Assembly: GCA_945643635.1 (NCBI GenBank)
Contig: CALZFC010000150.1
Coordinates: 32,501-96,500, forward strand
Length of the DNA stretch: 64,000 bases
Direction: 5' to 3'
From: Allodiplogaster sudhausi
Lineage: Eukaryota > Nematoda > Chromadorea > Rhabditida > Diplogasteridae
The stretch's first letter is position 1, and every line of letters begins with the position of its first letter. The translations under genes were made by a program, and so were the position numbers. Shown here piece after piece: positions 21,487 to 32,300 of the stretch. The notes beneath the pieces were generated by a model, which worked only from the letters and a program-made list of their open reading frames with translations, had not been told where the DNA came from and did not search any database.

Positions 21487-24400
21487 TTGCGAGTGAGCGA
21501 GGGAAAGAGAGTAAAAGGAGTGAGAATAACCAAAGGCAATGATGAGTGCCCATGCCTTGCGAACCGTCTCACTCCGACAGCGCCTGTCTCCCCATTCAAG
21601 TGTGCAGTCAATGAACGTCTCTGCTACCGTATTCCAGAGTTTGCCTAAAGTAATTTTTTACGTTTTTGTTTTTTTTTTAACGTTTTAGATATTTATCAAA
21701 TTTACAAGTATAGTTTACTGGTTACAAATCCTCTTGAAAGTGCCGCGTGCACTTTTCCAATACGGCAGAGTTCTTCCGTTATCGCGTCCAAATTATCCAA
21801 ATGTTCAACTATCTGCAAGAAGCTGTCGAATTACTATGTTCATGAAAGCGTATACAAAAATAATGAGAAATGTGGGAAGCAAAGAGAAGACAAGAAAAGG
21901 GATGAGAGTGGAATGAGATAGAGGAAAAGACACGGAGAAGTAGCAGAGAGGAAGAGGAAGAGAGAAAAAGACCCTGGTCTAGAGGAAAAGACACGGAGAA
22001 GTAGCAGAGAGGAAGAGGAAGAGAGAAAAAGACCCTGGTCTAGAGGAAAAGACACGGAGAAGTAGCAGAGAGGAAGAGGAAGAGAGAAAAAGACCCTGGT
22101 CTAGAGGAAAAGACACGGAGAAGTAGCAGAGAGGAAGAGGAAGAGAGAAAAAGACCCTGGCCTGGTCAATGAGATATCCCACTGCCTTGCAATGAGCCTT
22201 CACAAACTCGTCGTGATTATTAAATTGCCTCGGAAGTGGAACTGCCCGGATATGTTCCTTAACCTGGAAGAAAAAGAACTAGGAAATGGAGTTGACACGT
22301 AGTTTTTATGTGCATGCCTCTGGGCTTTTAAAGCAAAGACGATGGAAGATTCTCGATCCAATAACAGTTGGACCCTGCAATTACAGCCTTCAACATTTCC
22401 AAAGTATTAATTGAATTGAGAACATGGTACCTGACTAGTGTAAATCTGGCGCCAAAGAGACCGAACAAGGTGAATCTGAGCGAAGGTCAGGGGAATGATA
22501 GTTGTAGATGGTCGCTGGATGTTAGATTCCTAGGAAGGAAGAAAGAGAAAGAAGAAAGAAAAGAAAGTAGAAGTACTTGAAGAGTGTTTTGTCGGGGAAC
22601 GAGCGAAGACCTCCTCGGCTTGTCAACACTGCTCAATCGACGGAGAGGGTTCAGTGAGCCCTCCGGGGGTTTCTGAGGATGCAAAGTATTGATAGGGAAG
22701 GGAAGAAGAGAGCTCTGAGCTGACTTGGGAGGACGGCTGCTCGGAGTTCATCGCCGTCGCTGAACTTGTCGAAGGCCAGTCAATTTCTGCTAGAGGATCA
22801 GCAGAAGATGGCCAACTCAAAAAACATCTATGTTAAATTCTCATATCAAATTTATCTTTCGGTCATGCTTCTCATTAAATTTCTACTTCGCCATTTAGAA
22901 TGGAAACTTACTCTGCACTCGTGGTCGTTATCGAGTTCCTTGGCCCCCTTTGGTTTTCAGAAAACGAAGACTGCAAAAAAGAGGACTCATGCAGTTCTTT
23001 ATAGGATGAATTTTTTATTATTTTAGCAGACAATTCAAAATAAGAGAGAACAGCATTTCAGGCCATCTCATCCGAGCATCTATGAAAGCATCATGTATGT
23101 ATGTACTTAACAAGATACATATATGTACATTTGTAAGTATTTTGGTATGTACATGCAAAATACATTGATTTACAGCCAAGATGGCCGACTTAGCGCGCGC
23201 AATGCTCCAATCAGCACGCAAGCCGTGCCTCGTTCAAACAATATGACAATTTCTATAATAGAACCCTTTTCACATCCAGCACAATAACTCTAATCTTTGA
23301 GCCTTTTTATATACTGAGGGTTATCATAAGACTTTAAGATTAGAGTTCAGCATTAAAAAAATTTGAAAATCATCTTACACCTTCCCAACTCATGTTTGAA
23401 ATTAATTACATGTGGAATGTCGATTACTTTTAAATAAAGAAAAACCAAGATCCTGAAATGCTATTAAAAGATATTAAATGCACGCTGATTAGAACATATC
23501 AAAAATTGTAGAGGAACATCACTGTATGAACATACGTACATACATACATCCTTGAGACTGATGTAAAATAAAAGCCCATATGGATCATTCATATGCATGT
23601 ATGTAGCATGTAGATAGGTCCATGCATGCTTACACACTACAAGTTACTTGAAGAAATTCAATAAATGTGTAAGAAAAATATACATTAATGTGTGGAATGT
23701 AATTACCTCGGGCAGATTAAATCGGATTTGCCGTGGACTTCTGGAAGGAACGAAAGAGGAAGCTGCAGGTTGACGACGCGCTAACCAAGGAGACCCCGAT
23801 GAAACATCTGGAGGGGGCACTGGGGAGAAACGATTCCACCCTCCAGCGGACTGCGACTGCCGGCGGTGCTAAACAACCATTTGGGTCTCTCATTCTCTCT
23901 CTCCTATTCTCCCTTTTCTCTCTCTCTCTCTCCCTATCTCTCTCTCTCTCTCTCATTCTCTTCCTCCTCTCCTCCCTCTTCTCTCTCATTCTCATTCTTA
24001 CGCATCATCAATGTATTAATGTTATTCTTACAGCTGCGATTATTCTGTATCTCAAGAATGAACATTAACTCTAAGATCTAACCCGGAAAACCGATGGGGC
24101 AGGCATTGGAAAGTTAAACGAACTTTAGTGGGGATAACACTTGCTAAGCCGAGCGAGAGGAAGGGAAAATGTTTGGGACCAACACATTTGCCCTCCATTC
24201 ATGTCCAAAGCATTTTCAACTTTTCGCGCTGTCGCAATTTTTTAGCCATTTCAGTTGGCGAGTCGACGAGATTAAATTTGTATGTCGACAACATTATTGC
24301 GGTATCTGTGGACTGGGAGGGGAAAGGGTTGAAAAGTTGGCGACCAAAGGAGGAATGGAGGAGAAAAAGAGTTCGTTGCCGAGTTCAGTTGTTATTTCTC

Positions 24401-24970
24401 CTTCCTTCTCGTCTTCTCTTCTTTTCGAATTGTCTTTCAGTTCACTTTAAACTTGATATCCATACACAAAGCATGGCTATGACGAAATGAGAAGAAAGGA
24501 AAAGTCTGCCTGTTGGATGGAGGGTTCAGCCCGCATGAAGAAGTCTTCGTATGGAGGAAGAGGCAGCCGAGTTGACGGAGAAGGACAAGTCCCTGACGAC
24601 AACTCGGGTCTGCTCTCTCCTGCCAGGGAGGAGGCACTCACCGCTACTCGCTTTCTTCAAACAACAAATTCGCCTGTTGCTAAGGGCCTAGTAATAGGCT
24701 AGAACAAAGCAATTGAGTCAATCAATCATCTACATCAACCTTCGCAATTACTATTTGAAGAATGGTGGATAACTTTCTGCTGGAGTCGTATCTAATGCCG
24801 TCAGAATCACCATCGGAAGATCTCCACTTGCGAATTCGAACTTTTCGATCCTTCAGCCATTCCCATACCTTTTGCATCTCCTGAGGCAGTTTAAATGAGT
24901 TAGGAATGGGAGCGGCTGTATTAATATGAGACATGTTTCGAGGCTGGTAGAGAACTCTAAGAGTGTGCAC
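20721..24970 (-). CDS. Nematode globin with a long Ser/Pro-rich N-terminal extension
   Basis: Heme-binding globin-fold protein. Fold exons: 22529-22431 (LTFAQIHLVRSLWRQIY, helix A), 22374-22318 (VIGSRIFHRLCFKSPE, helices B-C), 22263 to about 22152 (EFVKAHCKAVGYLID, helix E with the E7 His), 21812-21719 (IVEHLDNLD and CRIGKVHA, with the proximal F8 His), 21644-21531 (LWNTVAETFIDC, KAWALIIAFA) and 20839-20721 (KIKLGHHEQRKLLL), stop at 20721. The 22317 donor is GC (GAG/GCATGC). Upstream exons join in phase: 22973-22912, 22810 to about 22717, and 23874-23707 (a Ser/Arg/Pro-rich piece ending IRFNLPE). Still weaker exons at about 24650-24520 and 24970-24900 may carry the start (ATG at 24970). The N-terminal extension is therefore at least 100 residues. 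The globin class cannot be told by eye; the role could be oxygen sensing or transport. Confidence 0.75.
20905..21490. repeat. (GA)n-rich repeat filling a globin intron
   Basis: About 580 bp of GAGAGA/GGGAGA with dispersed near-identical blocks such as TACGAAGAGTGNGAAATT occurring four times. It occupies most of the intron between the last two globin exons (20840-21530). The 200-residue Ser/Leu frame across it is an artefact. Confidence 0.85.
21921..22160. repeat. 61-bp minisatellite, four copies, at a globin exon edge
   Basis: Four nearly identical 61-bp units start with GAGGAAAAGACACGGAGAAG and end with GACCCTGGTCTA. On the minus (coding) strand each unit carries CTCTAG/ACCAGG/GTCTTT, so an acceptor-like and a donor-like sequence flank six bases that match the end of the adjoining globin exon (CCAGG/GTCTTT). 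Confidence 0.85.
23880..24000. repeat. (CT)n microsatellite upstream of a globin exon
   Basis: Pyrimidine-rich repeat on the plus strand in the intron preceding the 23874-23707 exon. Confidence 0.8.
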
Positions 24971-25691
24971 TCTTGTCTAGCCAGCACTGATACACTCAAG
25001 ATGAGATTAAAACGATTCATATTATATTGAATAATTGAAATCGTGGTAGTGAGGAAGAAGAACTTCAAAAGATATGAGACCAATGTCCATGAGATGGTCA
25101 TCTCTCATGATGATCTCTACTTCTGTTTTGGCATCTTTTTTATTTATATTAGATAAAATGCTTTCTTTATACTACAAGAAGCAAACTTCATCATGTTATT
25201 TAATTAGAAAGGAAACGAAGCTAGAGAGGCTGATCACAATGGCGTTTTTCTTTTTATGCGATAAATAAAATTTTTAACTGGCGGCCAAAGTAGTTCCATT
25301 AATCTTATTGCGGTTCAGTAAGAAAAGTTGCAAATCATTGAAGTTGAAAGGAAAGGACAGAGAAAACGACAAGGAACCCAGAGAAAATAAGAAGAGAGAG
25401 AGAAGAAAAGAAGAGAGAGAAGATATGCAGAGAGAAAAGGCGGTGCTAGCCTAGTATCAGTTGCCTCAGGTAGGAGGAAGCGGAGATGGAGAGGGAGACC
25501 AATATGTCAGGATGGACAGCTTTCAGGGACATTTTGGGAAGAAACAAAAATACCCGGATTAAGAGTATAACTGGTTCGTGCTCACTTTATTCACTTCTTC
25601 ATGCTCAGTCACTCATTCCGAGAGACACTTTTCACGCTCCCTTTTCACTTCTGCCCAGTCTCTCTTCATAATCCCCGTCCCTTCTTCATTA

Positions 25692-25724
<33 letters not shown>

Positions 25725-26206
25725 CTTCTTTCGTTGGACTTCTCTCTCTCTCTCTCTCCTTCTTTCGTTTGACTTCTCTCTCTCTCTCTCTCTCTCCTTC
25801 TTTCGTTTGACTTCTCTCTCTCTCTCTCTCCTTCTTTCGTTTGACTTCTCTCTCTCTCTATCTCGCTCTGTCTCTCTCTCTCTCTCGTGTGACTTGCCTC
25901 AGAGCTCATGCTCGATTGTGTTGATCGCTATTGATTGACTACGTTGCCACGGACAAGTCGAGAAAGAAAAAGAGTGGATGAGTGAAAATGAGACGGAAAT
26001 AGAGTAAAAAGAGTGAGGAATACGTTGAAGCGTCAGAAGAACCCGTATCCCATCCATCATTTGGACTGAAGTTCACTTGCCCCCTTTGCCCTTGTCCACA
26101 TACATATCCTTTCCTCATTCCCGTTTAAACATTTCTCAGCTGCTTTTCCGAATCCTATGCTAGTGTGTTCTCTTTAGTGTGAGCAAGAAACTTTGTGAAT
26201 GATCAA
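24971..26206. other. Spacer between the globin and unc-89 genes
   Basis: No supported exon. It contains purine-rich AAGAGAGA sequence near 25380-25440 and the CT repeat block at 25680-25890. The globin promoter should lie toward the left side of this interval. Confidence 0.4.
25680..25890. repeat. CT repeat with a superimposed roughly 35-bp period
   Basis: Four or five units of (TC)n followed by CCTTCTTTCGTTTGACT. The open frames on both strands here are repeat artefacts. Confidence 0.85.
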
Positions 26207-26212
26207 TTTATT
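26207..26212 (-). promoter_or_regulatory. Poly(A) signal AATAAA for unc-89 (kinase-containing forms)
   Basis: Minus-strand AATAAA about 150 bp beyond the unc-89 stop codon at 26363-26365. Confidence 0.5.
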
Positions 26213-26362
26213 AAGTGCCCCTGAACTCTCCAAGCTTGTCAGGAGCTAAGACTTATTTTGATTTTTTCATGATACACCGCATCGCCTAAAACGACCAAAG
26301 ACACAAGGAACTGTAACGACCATAAAACAAAGATTACAAGAAAGAAGAAGAGTTATGACTTT

Positions 26363-27900
26363 TCATTTAAATGAGATGGCTTGCTTGAGCCTCTCAGACA
26401 AGGGATCCGTCTTCTGTCTCCGAGTCTGGAAGGCCGTCTTACGAAGGCGATTGCTTGGGTATCTGCAGCAAGTTCATCTTTCAATTTCATTGTACAATCA
26501 ATACATTTAAAAGAAAATCAAAACTTGAAGATTGTACATTTTATTATGAAGAGGGAGACTAACTTAATGGACTGCCTCCGCTTCACAATGCAGGGATCAG
26601 AAGAGAGGAATCGGTGAGAGAGCGCCTCATCCGTACGCATTCGTCTCCTACAGCGAAGAGAAAGATCTACCGTATCCCTTGAAACTTAAACTGACAGAGT
26701 GCTCTTCTTAAGAGCCCAAGTTACGAAGGAAAGAGCTTCTTGACTCGCTTGAACGGGAATCAAATTTGGGTCACATTTGACCTGGAAAGTGCAATATGGC
26801 ATAGTTAGGAGGGTTACGAAAATGGAAAATAAAAAGCAATGCCTTTAGGACGTTTTCTTTGACTTCATCAGCAGAATCGTATTCAGATGTGAATGGGTGG
26901 AAGCCGCCGAGTCTGCAAGGATGGCAAGGATTCAGAAGGTCAATGACAAGAATCCCTGACAGGCAGAAGATTGTGACTCCGATTCCCCAGACATCGGACT
27001 GCGGAGTGACTCTTCCCTCCTCGAGGTGGAATTCAGGAGGAGCCCAGAAGGAGTTGAACTCTTTCGGAAGGGCCTCCTACATTCATGATTCAATCATTCC
27101 AAGTCACTGCCTAATCCTTCTCACATTCATTTTCTTGCAGTGAGAGAAGTTGGCCACGCGAAGATTCCAGGACCGCTTGGAGGAGAAGAAGATGTTGTGA
27201 GGGGAAATCGCAAGATGAGCGTAGCTGGAATGGGAGAGAGAGCGGAGAATATGAGGAGAAAGGGGAGAGCTGGAAAATAATATGTAAGTGTGGGAAGGGA
27301 GAAAGAAAGAGAGAAAGAGAGAGAGAACGAAGGAGGGAGAGAAAGGAGAACGAAAAAGAAAAAGAGAGAGACAGAGAGAAGGGAGAGAGAATGATACCCC
27401 TTGAAGTGAATCCAGTGGAGAGCAGCGGCCATCTGCCTGGCAGTCATGGATATCAACTCTTCCGTGTAGTTGTCTAAGAATATGAAGCGAGCGAAGACAT
27501 CTTCCACGAGTGATTCGCAAATCGTGAAGATTAGCGAGTTGCTGAAATGAAGAATGTTCGAATGGAGAATGGGATTAGCAAGAAAGAGACTCGGCATATG
27601 CAGCGTGGATATGGCAAACGTTCTCGTGAGAACACTCGGCCAGTACTGCCACCTCTCGACGAGCTTCTTCAGAATCCACTCGGATCACACACGCGCAGTG
27701 AGCTCCCACCTCAACGACACTTCTATTCTTCCATTCTCTGCACTTCTCATCTAACAAACCTATTATTCCGGAAATAAAAATGAATGGGAAAAGTGAATAT
27801 ATATCGGTACCTCAGTTGTGGTGTCCACAGCATTTCGGATTACTGCGAATCGTCCTTTGTTAACAAGGGCTTCCAACTGCAATTTGCGAAATTGCTTTGA
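26363..27900 (-). other. unc-89: UNC-89 protein kinase 2 (PK2), predicted pseudokinase
   Basis: The N-lobe starts LVNKGRFAVIRNAV (27813-27883) in place of a full Gly-rich loop. The next exon (about 27750-27595) reads CACVIRVDSEEARREVAVL, with Arg where the beta-3 Lys normally sits and a helix C Glu. The catalytic loop (about 27210-27145) is HLAISPHNI, with Ala replacing the catalytic Asp, and the metal site is VANFSHC instead of DFG. Structural motifs are intact: APPEFHLEEG (27040), DVWGIGV (26995) and a final RTDEALSHRFLS (26625). The last exon is 26462-26363. Confidence 0.8.
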
Positions 27901-29297
27901 GTAAGTTTATTTGGAGCAAAATATGCGTGACCTGGAATCGCTGCCTCGGGTCTCCATTCTGCAGAGAGACGCCGGCACTTTGCTCCTCTGCTACTTCGTC
28001 CTTCTCGATGTCCGTATCGCACTCCTCGCTCTCTTCCGAGATTCCCTCTAACGTCTTCCCCCGTTTCACCTCAAGAATCATACAGAACAATGAAAATGGA
28101 AGGGGAGCGAGCACATGCCTGGGGCATAGTCACAACGGTGAGTCTTGTTTCCATCTTCAACAAATCCACTTGCAGTTTTGGTGCTCCTGAACAGAACGCT
28201 GTCACAATCTGAGAGTGCAAATATGATGTGACTGACCACATCGATCTACCTAAATTCAGATCTTTGGTGCACTTTGACAATTGACACCTTTTTGATGCGT
28301 GCGAACGATTCGGCTGGTGAGAGAAGGTTCGCCGAGGCCGAAGGAATTCTTAGCTCGCACTCTGAACTGGTAGATCCCCAGTGGCTCGAGATGCTTCAGT
28401 ACCACTGCCTCGTCATCCATTTGGTCCGAGATCAGAACCCAGGGATGGCCGTAGTCGCCTTCCGCTTAATCACCCTCTTCTCTCTCTCTCCCTTTTTTTC
28501 TCATCTGCCTCTCCCCCTCGCTCTCTAACTCCCTTTTTTTCTCATCTGCCTCTCCCCCCTCGCTCTCTAACTCCCTTTATTTTCTCATCTGCCTCTCCCC
28601 CTTCGCTCTCTAACTCTCTTACCAACGGGCCGGTACTCGAGTCGGTAAACTATTCCATCGATGTGAGGAGGCCCCTCGGGAGCATCCCAAGTGATAAAGA
28701 GTTCAGTGTCTGAGGACAACTGAATGTCTGGCCGGCCGGGGCGGGTTGGGGGGTCTGAAATGGCAGAGTCTGCTAGCAGACTTGGATGAAGTCAGGAACC
28801 TCCTGACTGGAGCCGAGCAGATGACTTGTCACTGCCGACTTCGTTGCTTGCAATGCACGAGTAGACACCTCAATAACAATCACCAGTCAATGGTCGCGAT
28901 TACAATGGAAACTCTACCGATGTCAGCGACGGTCGGCTGTCTGATTACAAGGCGGCTGATTCCTCTCTCAAAACGGATTTCGTGTCTGAAAACATGATCA
29001 ATCTGCACTCTTTAAAAAAGGTGAATCGAATGAGCAAACCGCGAGTCTTCAGAGATGGTGAAATCGTCTTGGGACCATGACACCTGCAAATGTTGCATTG
29101 GTCAGTCAGAAATGTGCAAGTGTGTGAAAAGAAAAAGAAAAGAAGAATTACTTGAGGCGTTGGCTGCCCAACCAAGCGGCACTCAAAAGTGACGGAACTT
29201 CGCCCGGGAATAAGGGGAACATCTTTTAATCGGCTAGAGAAGATTGGCGCAAAAGCTAAAAAGAAAAATAATGAGTGAAAGAGACGGAGAGAGATCA

Positions 29298-29344
<47 letters not shown>

Positions 29345-32300
29345 CTAACATCCATCCTCAGTTTTCCTGGTGGCACTGGGAGCAACCTTCTTCATGTCTT
29401 CTTTGATTCTCTCGATGGCTGAAGTGGATGGATTCCGATGGATTGACGTAGGAGTCTTCTCTTCGTTCACTTCGCCCTCCTTCCCATCCGATGCTTTCTC
29501 GCGAAGGATGTCAGTGTATCTCAAGAAAAGGGCAGTGAGAGAGAGAGAATAGTAGAGGAATGTGAAAGAAGGAAAGATGCTGACCGTCTTCTTTCGCGGA
29601 CACTGATGTCAGAGTTGCGGAAGCCAAGGAATCCCTGCTGGACGAGCGGAGCGCCGTCTCCGAAGAGATGTCTGCGGTAGTCTCTCACTCGCGAGTTGAA
29701 TGCCGGCCCCCGTGTCGCCATGAGATAAGTGTCAGGACCGATCTGTTCATTTCAATATTTTGTTTATGGAAAGGAAATAGTCTTAAAAATGAATTTAAAA
29801 ATGTTATGTACATACGTACATAGATAGATGAAACCTGATAGTTTGAATCCCAGGGAGAGTCGTCGATATCATAGCTTGGCTGGTACTCATCTTCTCGGTA
29901 GAAGTTCTTCGGCCGATACTTCTCCAGATCATCGCCCGCCGGCCGCTGGTAAAAAATAACCGATTTAACATTTTCTCGGCAGTTGAGAGGTCATGAACTT
30001 TCTAATCAAAAACGAGTTTAAAATGGAAAGGAACCTTTGTTTGTCTGTTTTCGCTGTCGTCTTCGAATTCGGGCTTGTGCTTGGAGGGTTTCGCCTTGGT
30101 TTCTTTTTCCTGAAAAGAAGGAGCCATGAGAAAAAGAAACGATTTGGAAGATGACTAACTTTGCTCTTTGCATCCTCGTCGTCTAGCTCAGGAGCAGAGA
30201 GATACGGAGGCAGGAACGAGGGTTTCCCTCGCTTCAGGGCAATCACCACCTTAACAGCAGAGAGAGAGACAGAGAGACAGAGAAAGAGAGAGAGCGAGAA
30301 AAAGGGGGAGAGAGGATCGAGAGAGAGAGAAGCAAAGAAGAAACACAAGAGAGATTTCAGAAGAACCTCCATGGAATGCTCCTGGCCAGGTGATAGAGTG
30401 ATTGGCGACTTCGTGCCAGGTTTGCAGCGTCGGGGGGAAGGAGTCTTCGGAGAAAGCGTCGCTCGGTTTGCACTGAAAGCAAGAGGAGAGAGAGAAAGAG
30501 AGAGAGAGAGATATAGAGAGAGAGAGAGAAAGAGGAAGAGAGAGAGAGAGATAGAGAGAGAGGGTGAGAGAGAGAGAGAGAGAGAGGAGAGAGAAGATGT
30601 GAGAGAGAGGAGAGAGAAGTGAATGAACAAGCGAAAAGGTAACTTTAGTGGTTTCAATTATTGTTTCTTTCCCGTCCTTATTGAATTAAATTTAGTTAAA
30701 TATAAAAAAAAACTACATATAACAATATAATGAAATAGAATGAATTACGCATGTGCAGTGTCAATGACGAGAGACTGGTGATGGAGTCCCTCCACGAAAA
30801 GGGGAGCACCCACGGGAATGGAAGGGTCATTCTCCGCTGCCGTCAGAACCTTCAAAACGGCGTTTCTCATTCACACAATTTGTATTACATCTGCATTTCC
30901 CTTTATATAAAAAGTAAAATGAAATAGGCATAAAGGAGAGCAGCTTACGGGAGTATTATATGGATAGGCATCATCTGAAGGAGTCACAACAGACACTGGC
31001 AGTTTCTTCTTCTCCTCTGGAGGCATCTCAACCTTGGGCTTCGATTCTGAATAGCTGGTCAATAGAGATTGATCATGAAAGAAGGAAGAGCAACCAGTGG
31101 AGAGAAGAGGATTCTTCATCATTGTAAGAGTCGGAGTTGAACCCTCCGAGTCGGCATGGGGGGTGGTCGATCGAGAGTCGATGGGAACTGCCTCCTCGGG
31201 CAGCTGCAAAAGGGAGCAGCGAGAGAGAGAGAAAGAGAGACAGAGAGAGAGAGTAAGAGAGAACGAGACAAACAGAGAGAGAGATAGAAAGAGATAGAGA
31301 GAGAGAGGGAAATGAAGGGGAAACGAAAAGACAATAAACATGATAAAGTCGGCAGGAAACAACAGAAGTGAGACTGGAGGGGCAGGAGGATGTTCTCGGT
31401 TCCAGGGCTCCATTGAAGAAAAACATCTACGCTGCTGCCGCATCAGTCAATATCACGAGAAGATATGTAGGCGTCCTTCTTCCTATTATCTCTCCAATTC
31501 TCTCTCTCACTCTCTCCTCTTTCTTCCTTCCCTATCAATCTCTCGCTCTCCCTCTCTCTCACCTGTTCTCTTTAGCCTCTCTCTCACTCCTTTTGTCATC
31601 CTAAGCCCCCCCCCCCACAACTGCTCCGTGCATCTTTCTCCTCATAGTTGCCATTGGCTAATAAACGTTCACGTCTGGAAACCAGAATAGCGGTTCCCTG
31701 ATATCATATGATAAATGCTATAATCACGTGGATAAGTATTATTTTCATAGCGCTTCTTGATGTTCGTTTTGCCAGGAAAACGACTACGGAAAGCACTGAT
31801 CTAAAATATAAAAGAATGGAGGACAGCGAAGCGAGATAAAGAGAAAAATAAAGAGAGAAAGAGACAGAGACAGAGAAAGAGCAAATAAAAAAAAAGAAAA
31901 TGAAACAGAAAAGAAAAAAAAACGAAAAAGAAAAAAGAAAGAGAAAGAGAAAGAAAAAAAAACAAGAAAAATCAAGAAAGAAACAAGAAAAGAAAAGGAA
32001 AAAAGAAAAAGAACAAGAAAGAGGAAGAGACAACTCATCGCATCATAAGTCTAATAAATGAATGATAAAAGAGAAGAAGAAAAGAAGAAACCTGTCGCGG
32101 CCGCAGAAATTCTTCAATGTCTTCGATCGATGCGACGCTCCCCGCAATGCTGTTTTCTTCCGAGATATCCGATAGAATTCTATTCGCGATTTCTTCTTCA
32201 ATTTGACGTCGCTCGCCTCTGATCATCCGCAGAGGAACCTCCAACACATCCATCACACTCAAGGACGAGCCTACTAGTAATATGCACTTCTCTCTCCTTC

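Noticed and set aside
20909..21553. 214-codon minus-strand frame
   Set aside because: Produced by GA/CT repeats in a globin intron; only its extreme upstream end overlaps a real globin exon.
21921..22160. CRISPR-like array
   Set aside because: Units are head-to-tail identical with no unique spacers; the host is a eukaryote. It is a minisatellite.
31704..32038. Phe/Leu-rich frames suggesting membrane segments
   Set aside because: Translation of an AAAGAA-rich simple repeat on the opposite strand; no start context or conservation.
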